64,000 nucleotides of DNA from Salinirubrum litoreum (GCF_020567425.1 NZ_JAJCVJ010000001.1:1302001-1366000), one strand, 5' to 3'. Counted from the first letter of the stretch, positions 25,898 through 33,947 are shown. The notes: generated from the sequence alone by a model not told the origin. Translations and numbers: made by a program.

Positions 25898-26092
25898 TTA
25901 CAGTCGGGTCAGGTTCTTCGCGCGCGGTCCCTTGTCCGCCTGCTCGATCTCGAACTCTACCTCTTGGCCCTCTTCGAGGTCGGGACCCCCGACGTCTTCC
26001 ATGTGGAAGAACACGTCGTCGTCCGCATCCTCTGTCTCGATGAAGCCGTAGCCGCCAGTGTCGTTGAAGAACGCAACCGTTCCTTTCGCCAT
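25898..26092 (-). CDS. cspA: Cold-shock protein (copy 1)
   Basis: This 64-residue cold-shock domain protein carries RNP1-like GGYGFIE and RNP2-like VFFHMED; it binds single-stranded RNA and DNA as a chaperone. The ATG at 26092 gives MAKGTVAFF. It differs from copy 2 (27701-27895) at only four of 64 residues. The two genes, both on the minus strand, are 1.6 kb apart with a CPBP protease gene and an unrecognised gene between them, suggesting local duplication. A TATA box lies at 26129-26137. Confidence 0.96.
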   Translation of the reverse strand: MAKGTVAFFNDTGGYGFIETEDADDDVFFHMEDVGGPDLEEGQEVEFEIEQADKGPRAKNLTRL

Positions 26093-26128
26093 TGATCGCA
26101 ACTCCACCCACCCGTAGACAGGCCGACA

Positions 26129-26137
26129 ACATATACT
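26129..26137 (-). promoter_or_regulatory. TATA box of cspA copy 1
   Basis: The plus-strand ACATATACT (AGTATATGT on the minus strand) lies about 40 bases upstream of the cspA start at 26092, implying a leader of roughly 10-15 bases. Confidence 0.55.
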
Positions 26138-26147
26138 CGTCGCCGAC

Positions 26148-26963
26148 TCAGACGCCGACGACCGAGAGATACGTCACCGCGAGCAGGGCGGCATTGTACC
26201 CGCCGTGCATGACGACCGGGACGAGCAGGTTCCCGGTGCGCTCGTAGCCGTAGCCGAACAACAGCGAGACCAGCGTGATCGCCAGCGTGGGCGCGAGTCT
26301 GGCTGCCAGCGGGCCGCCGAAGTTCAGGAAGTGGATCGACCCGAAGAACAGACTCGCGCCCACGACGGCCGCCACCGGGCCGAACGACTCCCGGAGTCGA
26401 CCCTGGATCACACCTCGGAACAGCAGTTCCTCGGTCGGCGCGATGACCAACACCGACAGCGGGATCAGTACGAGGAAGACCCGCGCGTCGAGTTCGCCGA
26501 GGTCGGAGATGCCGCTCGTCGGTTCCAGCCCCAGTTCGGTCATCACGACACCCGCGGCGGCCGCCACGAGGAGCGCCGCGACCACACCGCCGCCGACCCA
26601 CAGCGCGTCCCGGCCAGTCGGTCGCCGGACGACGACCGCACGCCTGCCGGTTCGTCGCGCGTACACCAGGCTCACGCCGACGAAGCCGACGACCTGCACG
26701 CCGAACACCGAAATGCCGACGAGCAAAAGCGGCGAGATGCCGCCACCCAGGAGGAGCAACGGTACCAGAACCACGAGGGCGACGAGGTTACCGAGAACGA
26801 GTGCGGCGACGGTCAGGCCGGCCGCGACGGCCACGGCGCGGGCTCGTCGATTCGGGCCCCGCCCGCCGCCCGCATCGAGTTCGTCTGTCGGCGGTGTCTG
26901 CGGACCGGCGTCGGCCGAGGGGCTGTGGACGGGGTCGGCCGACTCGTCGGTGTGGGAGGTCAT
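26148..26963 (-). CDS. CPBP-family intramembrane metalloprotease
   Basis: This 271-residue protein has an acidic N-terminus (1-40) and about eight membrane helices. The CAAX-protease/bacteriocin-processing (Abi) motifs are present: APTEELLFRGVIQGRL with the paired glutamates and arginine, then FFGSIHFLNFGG and PVVMHGGYNAALL with the metal-binding histidines. Substrates of archaeal members are unknown. The ATG at 26963 was chosen because the upstream codons are rich in Arg and Ser and do not look coding. Confidence 0.9.
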   Translation of the reverse strand: MTSHTDESADPVHSPSADAGPQTPPTDELDAGGGRGPNRRARAVAVAAGLTVAALVLGNLVALVVLVPLLLLGGGISPLLLVGISVFGVQVVGFVGVSLVYARRTGRRAVVVRRPTGRDALWVGGGVVAALLVAAAAGVVMTELGLEPTSGISDLGELDARVFLVLIPLSVLVIAPTEELLFRGVIQGRLRESFGPVAAVVGASLFFGSIHFLNFGGPLAARLAPTLAITLVSLLFGYGYERTGNLLVPVVMHGGYNAALLAVTYLSVVGV

Positions 26964-27129
26964 AGTCGAGCGTACGACGCCGAACCGTATCAATCCGGAG
27001 CGTGACGTGAACGCTTTTGCCACGCTCGGCCGTACCACGGGGTGTGTATCGACGACCTCGGATCGGTGTGGGAACCGGTGACGGCCGAGTCGGAGAGGTG
27101 TCCCAGGTCAGGAGTCGGAGGACGGTCGC

Positions 27130-27585
27130 GTGACCGACGAATCTGAGGCACCCGGCGTCGCCAGCGACGACCCGCGCGTGATCCGCTCCGTCGCGGTCAC
27201 GACAGCGGACGTGGTGACGGCACTGGAGGCGAACAGCCGTCGAGACGCAGGGGCCGTCCTCCGGATCACGCCACCGTTCGCGCCGCGGATGCGTGCTCGA
27301 CTCCACCGCGCCGGCGGCGAAGGCGACTACGGCGACGGGCCGCGACCGATCCACGTCGATCCGGCGGCGCTGGTTCGAGACCGCCCGCCGTTTCCGACGC
27401 CGGACGACACAGAGCAGGCGCTTCGGGCCGACCCCGACACCGAGTACTCGGCCGACCGACACCGGGAGCGACACGTCGAGCGTGTCGAGCAGTGGCGCGA
27501 GGCGGTCCGGGAGCGCGTGGTCGAGTCGGTGACGCTGTCGCTCGTCGACGGCGACCACGAGGTGACGGTGAAGGCGCTGGGGTGA
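27130..27585 (+). CDS. Conserved haloarchaeal hypothetical protein
   Basis: This 151-residue soluble acidic protein starts at GTG. It contains AVLRITPPFAPRMRARLHR (residues 42-60), IHVDPAALV, a charged helical segment (about 108-132, RHRERHVERVEQWREAVR) and the C-terminal strand-rich SVTLSLVDGDHEVTVKALG. No catalytic motif is evident. Composition and codon use are typical of the surroundings. I do not recognise a family. Confidence 0.7.
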   Translation: MTDESEAPGVASDDPRVIRSVAVTTADVVTALEANSRRDAGAVLRITPPFAPRMRARLHRAGGEGDYGDGPRPIHVDPAALVRDRPPFPTPDDTEQALRADPDTEYSADRHRERHVERVEQWREAVRERVVESVTLSLVDGDHEVTVKALG

Positions 27586-27700
27586 ATCACACGAGACGGT
27601 GACGTCACTCGGCCGACGACCGCGTTCGGCGATCGGATCGACCGCGAGCGCCGTCGCTGGTGAGCGGTGAAATAAGGGAAGAAGGTGGTGAAGAACCGAG

Positions 27701-27895
27701 TTACAGCCGCGTCAGGTTCTTCGCACGCGGACCCTTGTCCGCCTGCTCGATCTCGAACTCGACTTCCTGCCCCTCTTCGAGGTCAGGGCCGCCGACGTCC
27801 TCCATGTGGAAGAACACGTCCTCGTCGGAGTCCTCAGTTTCGATAAAGCCGTAGCCGCCAGTGTCGTTGAAGAAGTCCACAGTTCCGGTTGCCAT
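27701..27895 (-). CDS. cspA: Cold-shock protein (copy 2)
   Basis: This 64-residue cold-shock domain protein is nearly identical to copy 1 at 25898-26092; the differences are K3T, A7D, A23S and D25E. The RNP motifs GYGFIE and VFFHMED are intact. The ATG at 27895 was chosen over a much longer open frame because it gives the normal cold-shock start behind a good TATA box (27927-27938). The last 57 residues carry only two changes although the DNA differs at silent positions, indicating selection on the protein. Confidence 0.96.
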   Translation of the reverse strand: MATGTVDFFNDTGGYGFIETEDSDEDVFFHMEDVGGPDLEEGQEVEFEIEQADKGPRAKNLTRL

Positions 27896-27926
27896 TGGAA
27901 TCCTCACTTGCACAACCTCCCGTCCC

Positions 27927-27938
27927 ACATAAATACCT
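27927..27938 (-). promoter_or_regulatory. TATA box of cspA copy 2
   Basis: The plus-strand CACATAAATACC (GGTATTTATGTG on the minus strand) is centred about 37 bases upstream of the start at 27895. It is a strong match to a haloarchaeal TATA box. Confidence 0.65.
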
Positions 27939-28059
27939 GTGGATTCAGCCCCGGTTGGGGTGTGAGTCCCTGCCAGACCGGCGTTCGGCACTCGCGGCTC
28001 GTCTCTCACCGTCGCACCCGTCGTCGGGCTTATGTCGACGCGGTGCTCCGATACACCGG

Positions 28060-28866
28060 ATGGCAATGAGTCGGCAACAGGTCGCGGGCGATCTGTCGCT
28101 GTTGACCGGCGTCGTCACGCTCCTGCTCGGTGCTCACCTCCTCCTGCCGCCCGCAGTGCAGGCGACGCTCTCGTTCGACGCCCGGACGTTCGCCCCGATC
28201 ACACTCCTGACGGGCGCGTACCTCCACGTCAACGACGCCCACCTCGTCGGCAACGTCGTGGGTTTCTGCTCTGCCGGGCTGGTCAGCTACATCGTCTGTC
28301 TCCAGTTGGACGAACGCGACTGGTTCCACCGCACCGCGGTCGTCTGTCTGCTGGGGCTCCCGGTCGTCGTCAACCTCGCCAGCTACGCCGCCTTCAGTCT
28401 GCGGTACCCCGGCCTCCCGCTGACGACGCGGGGGTTCTCGGGTGTCGTCGCGGGGTTCGCCGGGTTCCTGCTCGTGGCGACACTTGCACTGATCCGCCGG
28501 CGACACACGCGCGGGACGACGCTGTACGCCGGCTACCTGATCGTGCTCACGCTACTCGGGGCGGTGCTCGTCACCTACACCGGCGTTCCCTCGGTCGCCA
28601 GCACCGGGCTGTTCGTCCTCGGGGCCGGCGTCTCGACACTGGGCCTCTACGGGGAGGCGCGCCGGGCGGGCCTGCCGACCGACCGGACTGCGCGAGTGCG
28701 ACTGGCGGTCGAGGTCGGCACGGTGCTGCTGCTGGTTTCGGTCCTGCTGTCGCTCGTGCTCGGGTTGTTTCCGGCGACGCTCACTGCTGGTGGCTGGCTG
28801 ACGAACGTCGTCGGGCACGGGGTCGGCTTCCTCGCCGGCGTCGTCGTGGCGGTGGTGGCGCGGTAA
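28060..28866 (+). CDS. Rhomboid-family intramembrane serine protease
   Basis: This 268-residue membrane protein has six or more hydrophobic helices. Rhomboid hallmarks are visible: H56, H61 and N65 in [14 protein letters not shown] (oxyanion side), the nucleophile S127 in GFSG, and H253 in [12 protein letters not shown] of the last helix for the Ser-His dyad. It would cleave membrane-spanning substrates. Two nearby ATGs (28060 and 28066) are both possible. It is followed 64 bases later by another membrane protein gene. Confidence 0.87.
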   Translation: MAMSRQQVAGDLSLLTGVVTLLLGAHLLLPPAVQATLSFDARTFAPITLLTGAYLHVNDAHLVGNVVGFCSAGLVSYIVCLQLDERDWFHRTAVVCLLGLPVVVNLASYAAFSLRYPGLPLTTRGFSGVVAGFAGFLLVATLALIRRRHTRGTTLYAGYLIVLTLLGAVLVTYTGVPSVASTGLFVLGAGVSTLGLYGEARRAGLPTDRTARVRLAVEVGTVLLLVSVLLSLVLGLFPATLTAGGWLTNVVGHGVGFLAGVVVAVVAR

Positions 28867-28930
28867 GGGACTCTGTGCAACATACTGCCACGGCGAACGG
28901 CTTTTCACTCCCCCCGCGCTGACTGGGAGT

Positions 28931-29377
28931 ATGGCAGGCGACGAGTACCGGCGCGGCGAGCAGGTGGAGAAGCTCAGAGAACGCGAGCCGCCGGTCAACT
29001 CGCTGTACCGCCCGGTCGTGCTGTTGATCTGGCTGACCGGCATCCCGATCTTACTGGCCGCCACCTACCTGTTCGGGCCGTTTCTCGGACTGGTCGTGAT
29101 CGCGGTCGTTCACATCTTCGTCGGCGGGATGATCTTCGCGGACATCCGACACCTCCGGAGTCAGGGACTGAACTGGGGGATGAGCCGACACCTCTGGTTC
29201 GGTGCCGGCGTCGGACTCCCGCTGGTCGGTCCGGTGTACTACCTCTACGCGAAACGCCGGATCGACGCCGAGAACCGGGCGCGGGGGTACGACGTGAGCA
29301 AAGACGGGCCACTGCGCCCCTCCGACAAGATCGAGAACTTCGACGCAGACGACGCGGACGACGCGAGCGACGATTGA
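28931..29377 (+). CDS. Small membrane protein with two to three helices
   Basis: This is a 148-residue protein with hydrophobic segments at about 28-46, 50-68 and 86-103, the motif GMSRHLWFGAGVGLPLVGPVYYLY between the last two, and an acidic C-terminal tail (DADDADDASDD). It lies just downstream of the rhomboid gene on the same strand. No family is recognised and no catalytic residues stand out. Confidence 0.75.
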   Translation: MAGDEYRRGEQVEKLREREPPVNSLYRPVVLLIWLTGIPILLAATYLFGPFLGLVVIAVVHIFVGGMIFADIRHLRSQGLNWGMSRHLWFGAGVGLPLVGPVYYLYAKRRIDAENRARGYDVSKDGPLRPSDKIENFDADDADDASDD

Positions 29378-29389
29378 TCGTCACGGGTC

Positions 29390-29466
29390 GGGTCGACGAC
29401 ACGAGACCGCGACTCGGCGACACGAGACCGCGACCCGGCGACACGAGACTGCGACTCGGCGAGACG
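29390..29466. repeat. 21-bp tandem repeats between convergent genes
   Basis: Three to four units of GACACGAGACCGCGACTCGG-type sequence (period 21) occur directly after the membrane protein gene and before the 3' end of paaK. Units differ by one or two bases. The position between two convergent genes suggests a neutral slippage tract or a terminator-region repeat. Confidence 0.85.
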
Positions 29467-29471
29467 CCGAC

Positions 29472-30776
29472 TCACTCGCGGTGGTCGTAGACGCGCTTCA
29501 CCTTCCCGGTCTCCTGTCGCTCGATCCCGCCCGGCTCCACGATGGTCAGCGCGTCGGGCGTGAAGTTCAGCACGGTCTCCAGCCGCGACAGGATTCGCTC
29601 GCGGAGGTCGGTCGAGTCGCTCCCGTCGATCGCGTCGCGCTGGTCGGTCGAGTCGCGTTCGAGCGTGATCTGAATCTCGTCCAGTCGGCCCTCCCGCCTG
29701 AGGTCGATCCGGTAGTGGGGGGCGATCTCGTCGAACTCCAAGACGACCGACTCGATCTCGCTCGGGTAGAGATTCACGCCCCTGACGACCAGCATGTCGT
29801 CGGTCCGGCCGGTCACGTGCTCCATCCGAACTGCGGTGCGCCCGCAGTCGCACTGTTCGCGGTGGAGCGTCGTCAGGTCGCCGGTCCGGTAGCGCATCGT
29901 CGGGACCGCTTCCTTCGTGAGGCACGTCAGGACGAGTTCACCCTCCTCGCCGTCCGGCAGGACCTCGCCGGTCGTCGGGTCGATCACCTCGGGGTAGAAG
30001 TGGTCCTCCCAGACGTGCAGGCCGTCTTTCTCGGGACACTCCATCGACACGCCCGGGCCGATGATCTCCGAGAGCCCGTAGATGTCGAGTGCGGTCACGT
30101 CGAGTGCGTCCTCGATCTCGGCGCGCATCGGTTCCGTGCAGGGTTCCGCGCCGACGACGACCGTGTCGAGAGCGAACTCGCGGGGGTCGTACCCCTCTTG
30201 CTCGGCCTGTTCGGCGAGGTACAGCGCGTAGGAGGGCGTCGAGGTGTAGACTTCCGCGCCGAGATCGGCGAGCAGTTCGATCTGTCTGCTGGTCTGCCCG
30301 CCGCCGATCGGGACGACGTTCGCGCCGAGGTCTTCACAGCCGGTGTGGATGCCGAGACCACCGGTGAACAGCCCGTAGCCGTAGGCGTTCTGCACGGTGT
30401 CGTCGGGCGTGACGCCGGCCGTGGCGAGCGAGCGACCCATCACCGCGCTCCACACGTCGAGGTCGTTGGCAGTGTAGCCGACGACCTTCGGCTTCCCGGT
30501 GGTGCCGGAGGAGGCGTGGATACGCTCGATCTCGGCGTCCGGCACCGCGAAGTGCTCGTCGGGGTACGCGTCCCGGAAGTCCTCTTTCGTGGTGAAGGGG
30601 AGTTTCGAGAGGTCGGCGACGCTCTCGACGTCGGCGGGAGTGACGCCGGCGTCGTCCATCTTGGTCCGGTAGAAGTCGACGTTGTCGTAGACGTGCTGGA
30701 TCGTCCTCTGGAGTCGGTCGTCTTGGAGGTCTCGGAGGTCGTCCCGACTCGCCGTCTCTACGTCGTGATAGACCAT
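29472..30776 (-). CDS. paaK: Phenylacetate-CoA ligase family AMP-forming enzyme
   Basis: This 434-residue adenylate-forming enzyme has SSGTTGKP at residues 89-96, DIYGLSEIIGPG near 222, ERIHASSGTTG context and the C-terminal hinge TGRTDDMLVVRGVNLYPSEI, all diagnostic for PaaK. It activates phenylacetate or a related aryl acid to its CoA thioester with ATP. No other phenylacetate catabolism genes (paaABCD) are in the window, so the true substrate is open. A branched-chain-type transporter is encoded 25 kb away. Confidence 0.92.
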   Translation of the reverse strand: MVYHDVETASRDDLRDLQDDRLQRTIQHVYDNVDFYRTKMDDAGVTPADVESVADLSKLPFTTKEDFRDAYPDEHFAVPDAEIERIHASSGTTGKPKVVGYTANDLDVWSAVMGRSLATAGVTPDDTVQNAYGYGLFTGGLGIHTGCEDLGANVVPIGGGQTSRQIELLADLGAEVYTSTPSYALYLAEQAEQEGYDPREFALDTVVVGAEPCTEPMRAEIEDALDVTALDIYGLSEIIGPGVSMECPEKDGLHVWEDHFYPEVIDPTTGEVLPDGEEGELVLTCLTKEAVPTMRYRTGDLTTLHREQCDCGRTAVRMEHVTGRTDDMLVVRGVNLYPSEIESVVLEFDEIAPHYRIDLRREGRLDEIQITLERDSTDQRDAIDGSDSTDLRERILSRLETVLNFTPDALTIVEPGGIERQETGKVKRVYDHRE

Positions 30777-31103
30777 GATGAATCGCTCGGCGGGGGTGTA
30801 CTAAACCGTTGTCGTGAGTGAGATGCCGGTGGTCGGCTCGATTCGGTTCGGGGTTGTGACGACCGCAGACCGCGACTGCACCGCGAACAACACAGCGACT
30901 CGCGCTAGCGCACGGAACCGCGACCAGACGGGAGACCGCGACAGCGACCGCACGACAGACCACGACAGCGACCGCACCAGCACCGCAATCCGCGACCGCA
31001 CCAGCACCGCTACTCGATCCGATACATCCGGAATATTCGACCGCATCCGCGACAGCACCGCGCGGCACCGCGACCGCACCGCCATCGCAACCGCATCAGC
31101 ACC

Positions 31104-31183
31104 GCACCTCGTCCTCCCCAGCCTCGACCGCCTCTCCGCACCGCCCGGCGGTCTCCCTCGCGCGCGTCGGGGTCGCGCGCGCC
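31104..31183 (+). repeat. Two-hairpin unit of composite locus C
   Basis: After CTCCCCAGCCTC, GACCGCC (31126-31132) pairs with GGCGGTC (31147-31153) around the constant TCTCCGCACCGCCC-type loop. A second stem CGCGCGCG/CGCGCGCG with loop TCGGGGT follows. Stem one differs from every other copy while pairing is kept. Confidence 0.65.
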
Positions 31184-31235
31184 GAGTTCTGAGTCGAGTC
31201 GCACGCTACAGACCGTTTATAAGCGATTTCGAATA

Positions 31236-31350
31236 TTTTTATACCCCCGACAGACGGCAGGCTCGTCACCCGCTCCGGCCGATTCTGGAATCCGGTCCGG
31301 ACGCGATCTGCTGGCAACCGGAGCCGAATCGTGTCTGAGCGACAGCGAGG
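31236..31350 (+). repeat. Linker conserved with locus B, with TATA-like box
   Basis: TTTTTATACC (31236-31245) is followed by CGACAGACGGC, CTCGTCACCCGCTCCGGCCG and ACCGGAGCCGAATCGTGTCT. The same blocks occur in the same order on the minus strand at 15897-15783. The box would place a transcription start near 31270, reading into the structured element at 31475. Confidence 0.6.
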
Positions 31351-31474
31351 ACCTCATCGCAGTTCGGTCGCTCAGCAGTCGGGGAGGTTCGGGGACGACT
31401 GCGACGACCGGATTCCGAACCTGCGACGACCGACCGGGTGACCACCAGTAACTGCGTGATGGGACGCCGATTCG

Positions 31475-31612
31475 GGTGGGACTGAAAGGGGCCGGCCGCT
31501 CGAACCCCCTCCGACGACGAAAGCACTGGACTGAGGGCGACCGGGCTTGCCCGGTCGCCCGAGGGAAGCGCGCATCGAGTCGCAGGGGGTCGAGCGGCCG
31601 GGGGCTTTCACC
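31475..31612 (+). ncRNA. Candidate structured RNA element, copy C
   Basis: The same plan as copy B. GGTGGGACTGAAAGGGGC and GGGGGCTTTCACC close the outer helix, and GGCCGCTCGA pairs with TCGAGCGGCC. CCCCCT faces AGGGGG and CGAC faces GTCG. The internal loop AAGCACTGGACTGA / GAGGGAAGCGCGCA is invariant. The apical helix GGGCGACCGGG/CCCGGTCGCCC (31535-31560) has 11 pairs and a CTTG loop. None of the paired arms matches the B or D sequence, yet all are complementary. Confidence 0.6.
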
Positions 31613-31735
31613 GCTCGTCGTCTACAACTCGCTTACCAAAGGTCACCTCTCACTGGGAGTTTCACCTCTCGTCGTCTACGACAGACTCGTCAGGATCCAC
31701 ATCTCAGACCGAGACAACCACACCCACCACACCGT

Positions 31736-32365
31736 TCACGCGATGTCGCGCGAGGTGTCGATGGTGACCTGCTCCGTCAGCTGGAGCTTGATCGTCTCGT
31801 CCAGTGCCCGACCGCCCCGGAACTTCGGCACCGCGAGCCGGTTCTCGATCTCGGAGCCCGACACCGTCGTCTCCAGGTCGAAGATGACGTCGGCCATGTG
31901 CTCGGACATGTCGCGGTTCTCCGGGACGCTCCGGCCGTTCAGCGCGTGCAGAACCGCCAGCCCGCCGGTGTTGACCATGTGGGTCTGGAGTTCGTTCAGG
32001 AAGTTGCGGTAGCGCGCTCGCGGCGTGCGTTCGAGGATGTCCGCGATGTCGATGATGAGGTTCGCGCCCGAGGGGAGCGCACGGATCAGCCGGTTCGCGT
32101 GATCCAGGGGGGCGTCCCCGCCGATGTCCCGCACGGTCGGGTTCCCCGTGCGGGTCGTCGTGCGCTCGAAGGCGTCCTTCACCGCCTGGTCCGACCGGAC
32201 CGTCGTGAGGTAGAGCGTCCCGCGCGCGGCCGTCAGTTCGTACAGCAACAGCTCCGACTGACTCGCCGGACTGGCCGTGAACGTGACGATGCTCCCGGCC
32301 GGGATGCCACCGCCGAGTTGGCGGTCCAGCACCGTGATCCCGGTGGGAAGCCGGCCGGACGACAT
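31736..32365 (-). CDS. RAD55/KaiC-like protein without a functional P-loop
   Basis: This 209-residue protein has the RecA-like order of RAD55/KaiC proteins. It starts LPTGITVLDRQLGGGIPAGS and later has a Walker-B-like ANLIIDIADIL (near 99-109). The P-loop position reads FTASPASQSELLLYEL, without the lysine-threonine needed to bind ATP. It may therefore be a structural or signalling module, not an ATPase. A TATA-like CATATTATG about 27 bases upstream gives it its own promoter. It lies directly downstream of a ParA-like gene on the same strand. Confidence 0.78.
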   Translation of the reverse strand: MSSGRLPTGITVLDRQLGGGIPAGSIVTFTASPASQSELLLYELTAARGTLYLTTVRSDQAVKDAFERTTTRTGNPTVRDIGGDAPLDHANRLIRALPSGANLIIDIADILERTPRARYRNFLNELQTHMVNTGGLAVLHALNGRSVPENRDMSEHMADVIFDLETTVSGSEIENRLAVPKFRGGRALDETIKLQLTEQVTIDTSRDIA

Positions 32366-32386
32366 GGGTGTGGCTACGGGAGTGCG

Positions 32387-33040
32387 TCATAATATGTTTT
32401 GCTCCACCTGTATCCAGTCTGCAAGACGCACGTATGCCGCACGCACGCCGTCGTCGGCCAGCACAGGCGCTGTCCCGCGTGGAACGCTCGCCGCGACCGG
32501 ACAGTCGAGCAGGCGTGTCACCGACGGCGGCGCGAGTCGGGTTCTGGTCAGGACCGCGCCGTGGACCGCCGTCCCGAGCGCCCGCGACATCGCGGCCGTC
32601 TTCGCCGTGTCGCGCAAACCCGGCGCACACAGCGTCCCGACGAGGAGTGTCCCGTCTGCCACGCGGAGCGGTGCCGCCGCGTCCGGCCCCGCGCCCGCCG
32701 GGCAGTCGAGGAGGATCGGGGCGTCGGTCCCGGCGGCGAGTCGCGTCAGCGCCGCCGCGAGATCACAGTCGGCCGACCCCGGCGGCGCGGGGACGACCGA
32801 GACGGAGGGGTCGTCGGGGTACGACTGTGTGACCGAATCGACCGAGTCTGTCTCCGACTCCCGCGTTCGGCGCGTCAGATCGGCGAGCGTGGGGTGGCGG
32901 TCGACGCCGGCCAGCGCGTGGAGGTTCGGCATCGCGCGGTCGGTGTCCACGACGACTGCCGGGCCGTCGAGTGCGGCGGCGAGGCCGAGGGTCGTGGTCG
33001 TCTTGCCACAGCCACCCTTCCCGCCAGCGAGTGCGAGCAT
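32387..33040 (-). CDS. ParA/MinD-family ATPase
   Basis: This 217-residue P-loop ATPase has the deviant Walker A KGGCGKTT at residues 8-15 and VVVDTDRAMPNLHAL as the switch aspartate region near 30. ILLDCPAGAGPDAA serves as the Walker-B region. It is shorter than MinD (about 260 residues) and lacks an obvious C-terminal amphipathic membrane helix. The ATG at 33040 gives MLALAGGKGG; the longer open frame upstream is not credible. It may position or partition a cargo, perhaps with the adjacent RAD55-like protein. Confidence 0.85.
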   Translation of the reverse strand: MLALAGGKGGCGKTTTTLGLAAALDGPAVVVDTDRAMPNLHALAGVDRHPTLADLTRRTRESETDSVDSVTQSYPDDPSVSVVPAPPGSADCDLAAALTRLAAGTDAPILLDCPAGAGPDAAAPLRVADGTLLVGTLCAPGLRDTAKTAAMSRALGTAVHGAVLTRTRLAPPSVTRLLDCPVAASVPRGTAPVLADDGVRAAYVRLADWIQVEQNIL

Positions 33041-33132
33041 GGGGGCGGTGGTCCCGTTCTCGTACTTGGACCTACGGCCGGGTACGCTCGCTCGGCACCT
33101 TCGAGGATGAAAACCGGTTTCCGACACGCGAC

Positions 33133-33149
33133 CCATCGACGTTCGATGG
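33133..33149. promoter_or_regulatory. 17-bp palindrome upstream of the Bat-like regulator
   Basis: CCATCGACGTTCGATGG is a 7-3-7 inverted repeat 26 bases before the ATG at 33175, in the divergent region with the ParA-like gene. A second perfect palindrome, AAACCGGTTT, lies at 33111-33120. These are candidate operators, for example for autoregulation. Confidence 0.45.
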
Positions 33150-33174
33150 CTCTGTGTGCAGTCGGTGATCGCCG

Positions 33175-33855
33175 ATGAGGACAGGGACCGACACCGACGG
33201 CGTCCACGCCCGGATCGCCGTCGAACCGGCCCGCGACTGTCCGCTCCGCGACCTCGCCGAGTCGTTCCCGATCCGCGATCTGATCCCGGCCGACGCTGGC
33301 TCCGCGCCACAGTTGCTCCTCGACACACCGCACTCGTCGGTCGTCGCCGACCGCGAGGGCGTCGATCCGGTCGTCTCGACCGACGGCGTGACGATCTGTC
33401 GCCTCCCCGACCTAGCACCGACCGTCGACGACGACCCCTGTCGCCACGAGCACTGTCTCGCGCAGGGGTTCGGCTTCCTGCCGATCGAACCGTACTCCCA
33501 CCGCTGGGCCGGCAGCCAGTTCCTCGTGAACGTCGCGGCGACGGACAGCGACCAGATCGAGGCGACGATCGACCGGTTCCGCGAGGCCGGGTTCTCGGTC
33601 TCGACCGAACAGTTGAGCCGAGGGGCCGGCGGCGTCGACGTCGAGGCCGAGCGTGCGGTCGTCGACCTCACGACGCTCACCACACGGCAGCGTGAACTGG
33701 CGCGCGTCGCCGCCGAGCGCGACTACTTCGACCCCGACGGTCCCTCGGCGGAGACCATCGCTGCGGAGTTGGACATCGCCAAGGCGACGTTCTCCGAGCA
33801 TCTGCGAACCGTCCAGGCCGAGGTCGCTGGCCAGTTGTTCTCCGGGGGAGAGTGA
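33175..33855 (+). CDS. Bat-like HTH-10 transcriptional regulator
   Basis: This 226-residue protein has an N-terminal sensory-like region (1-155) and a C-terminal HTH_10 domain (about 160-222) with LTTRQRELARVAAERDYFDP and AAELDIAKATFSEHLRTVQAE, the bacterio-opsin-activator pattern. The N-terminal part has CRHEHC (residues 88-93), a possible metal or redox site. It is divergent from the ParA-like gene with palindromes between. Targets are unknown. Confidence 0.88.
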   Translation: MRTGTDTDGVHARIAVEPARDCPLRDLAESFPIRDLIPADAGSAPQLLLDTPHSSVVADREGVDPVVSTDGVTICRLPDLAPTVDDDPCRHEHCLAQGFGFLPIEPYSHRWAGSQFLVNVAATDSDQIEATIDRFREAGFSVSTEQLSRGAGGVDVEAERAVVDLTTLTTRQRELARVAAERDYFDPDGPSAETIAAELDIAKATFSEHLRTVQAEVAGQLFSGGE

Positions 33856-33947
33856 GCCGTCGAGGAGGGAGCAGACGGTGCGAGCGAGTCCGCGCCGTCG
33901 CCGGTACAGCCGGCACACTTTTGTCGGGTGCCCCGGTGGCACGTCTC

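Larger units (their letters stand above)
30855..31735 (+). repeat. Composite intergenic repeat, locus C
   Basis: This 960-base gap between paaK and the RAD55-like gene holds a complete copy. It runs from a CGCGACAGCACC-like array (about 30865-31103) to the two-hairpin unit (31104-31183), a TATA-like box (31236-31245) and a linker shared with locus B. The 138-base structured element (31475-31612) and a short TCGTCGTCTAC-repeat tail complete it. The array also contains CTACTCGATCCGATACATCC, recurring at loci B and D. No credible gene is present. Confidence 0.78.

Noticed and set aside
29472-30776. paaK as part of a phenylacetate catabolic operon
   Set aside because: No paaABCDE, paaG or paaZ homologues lie nearby; the ligase stands alone next to repeat locus C.
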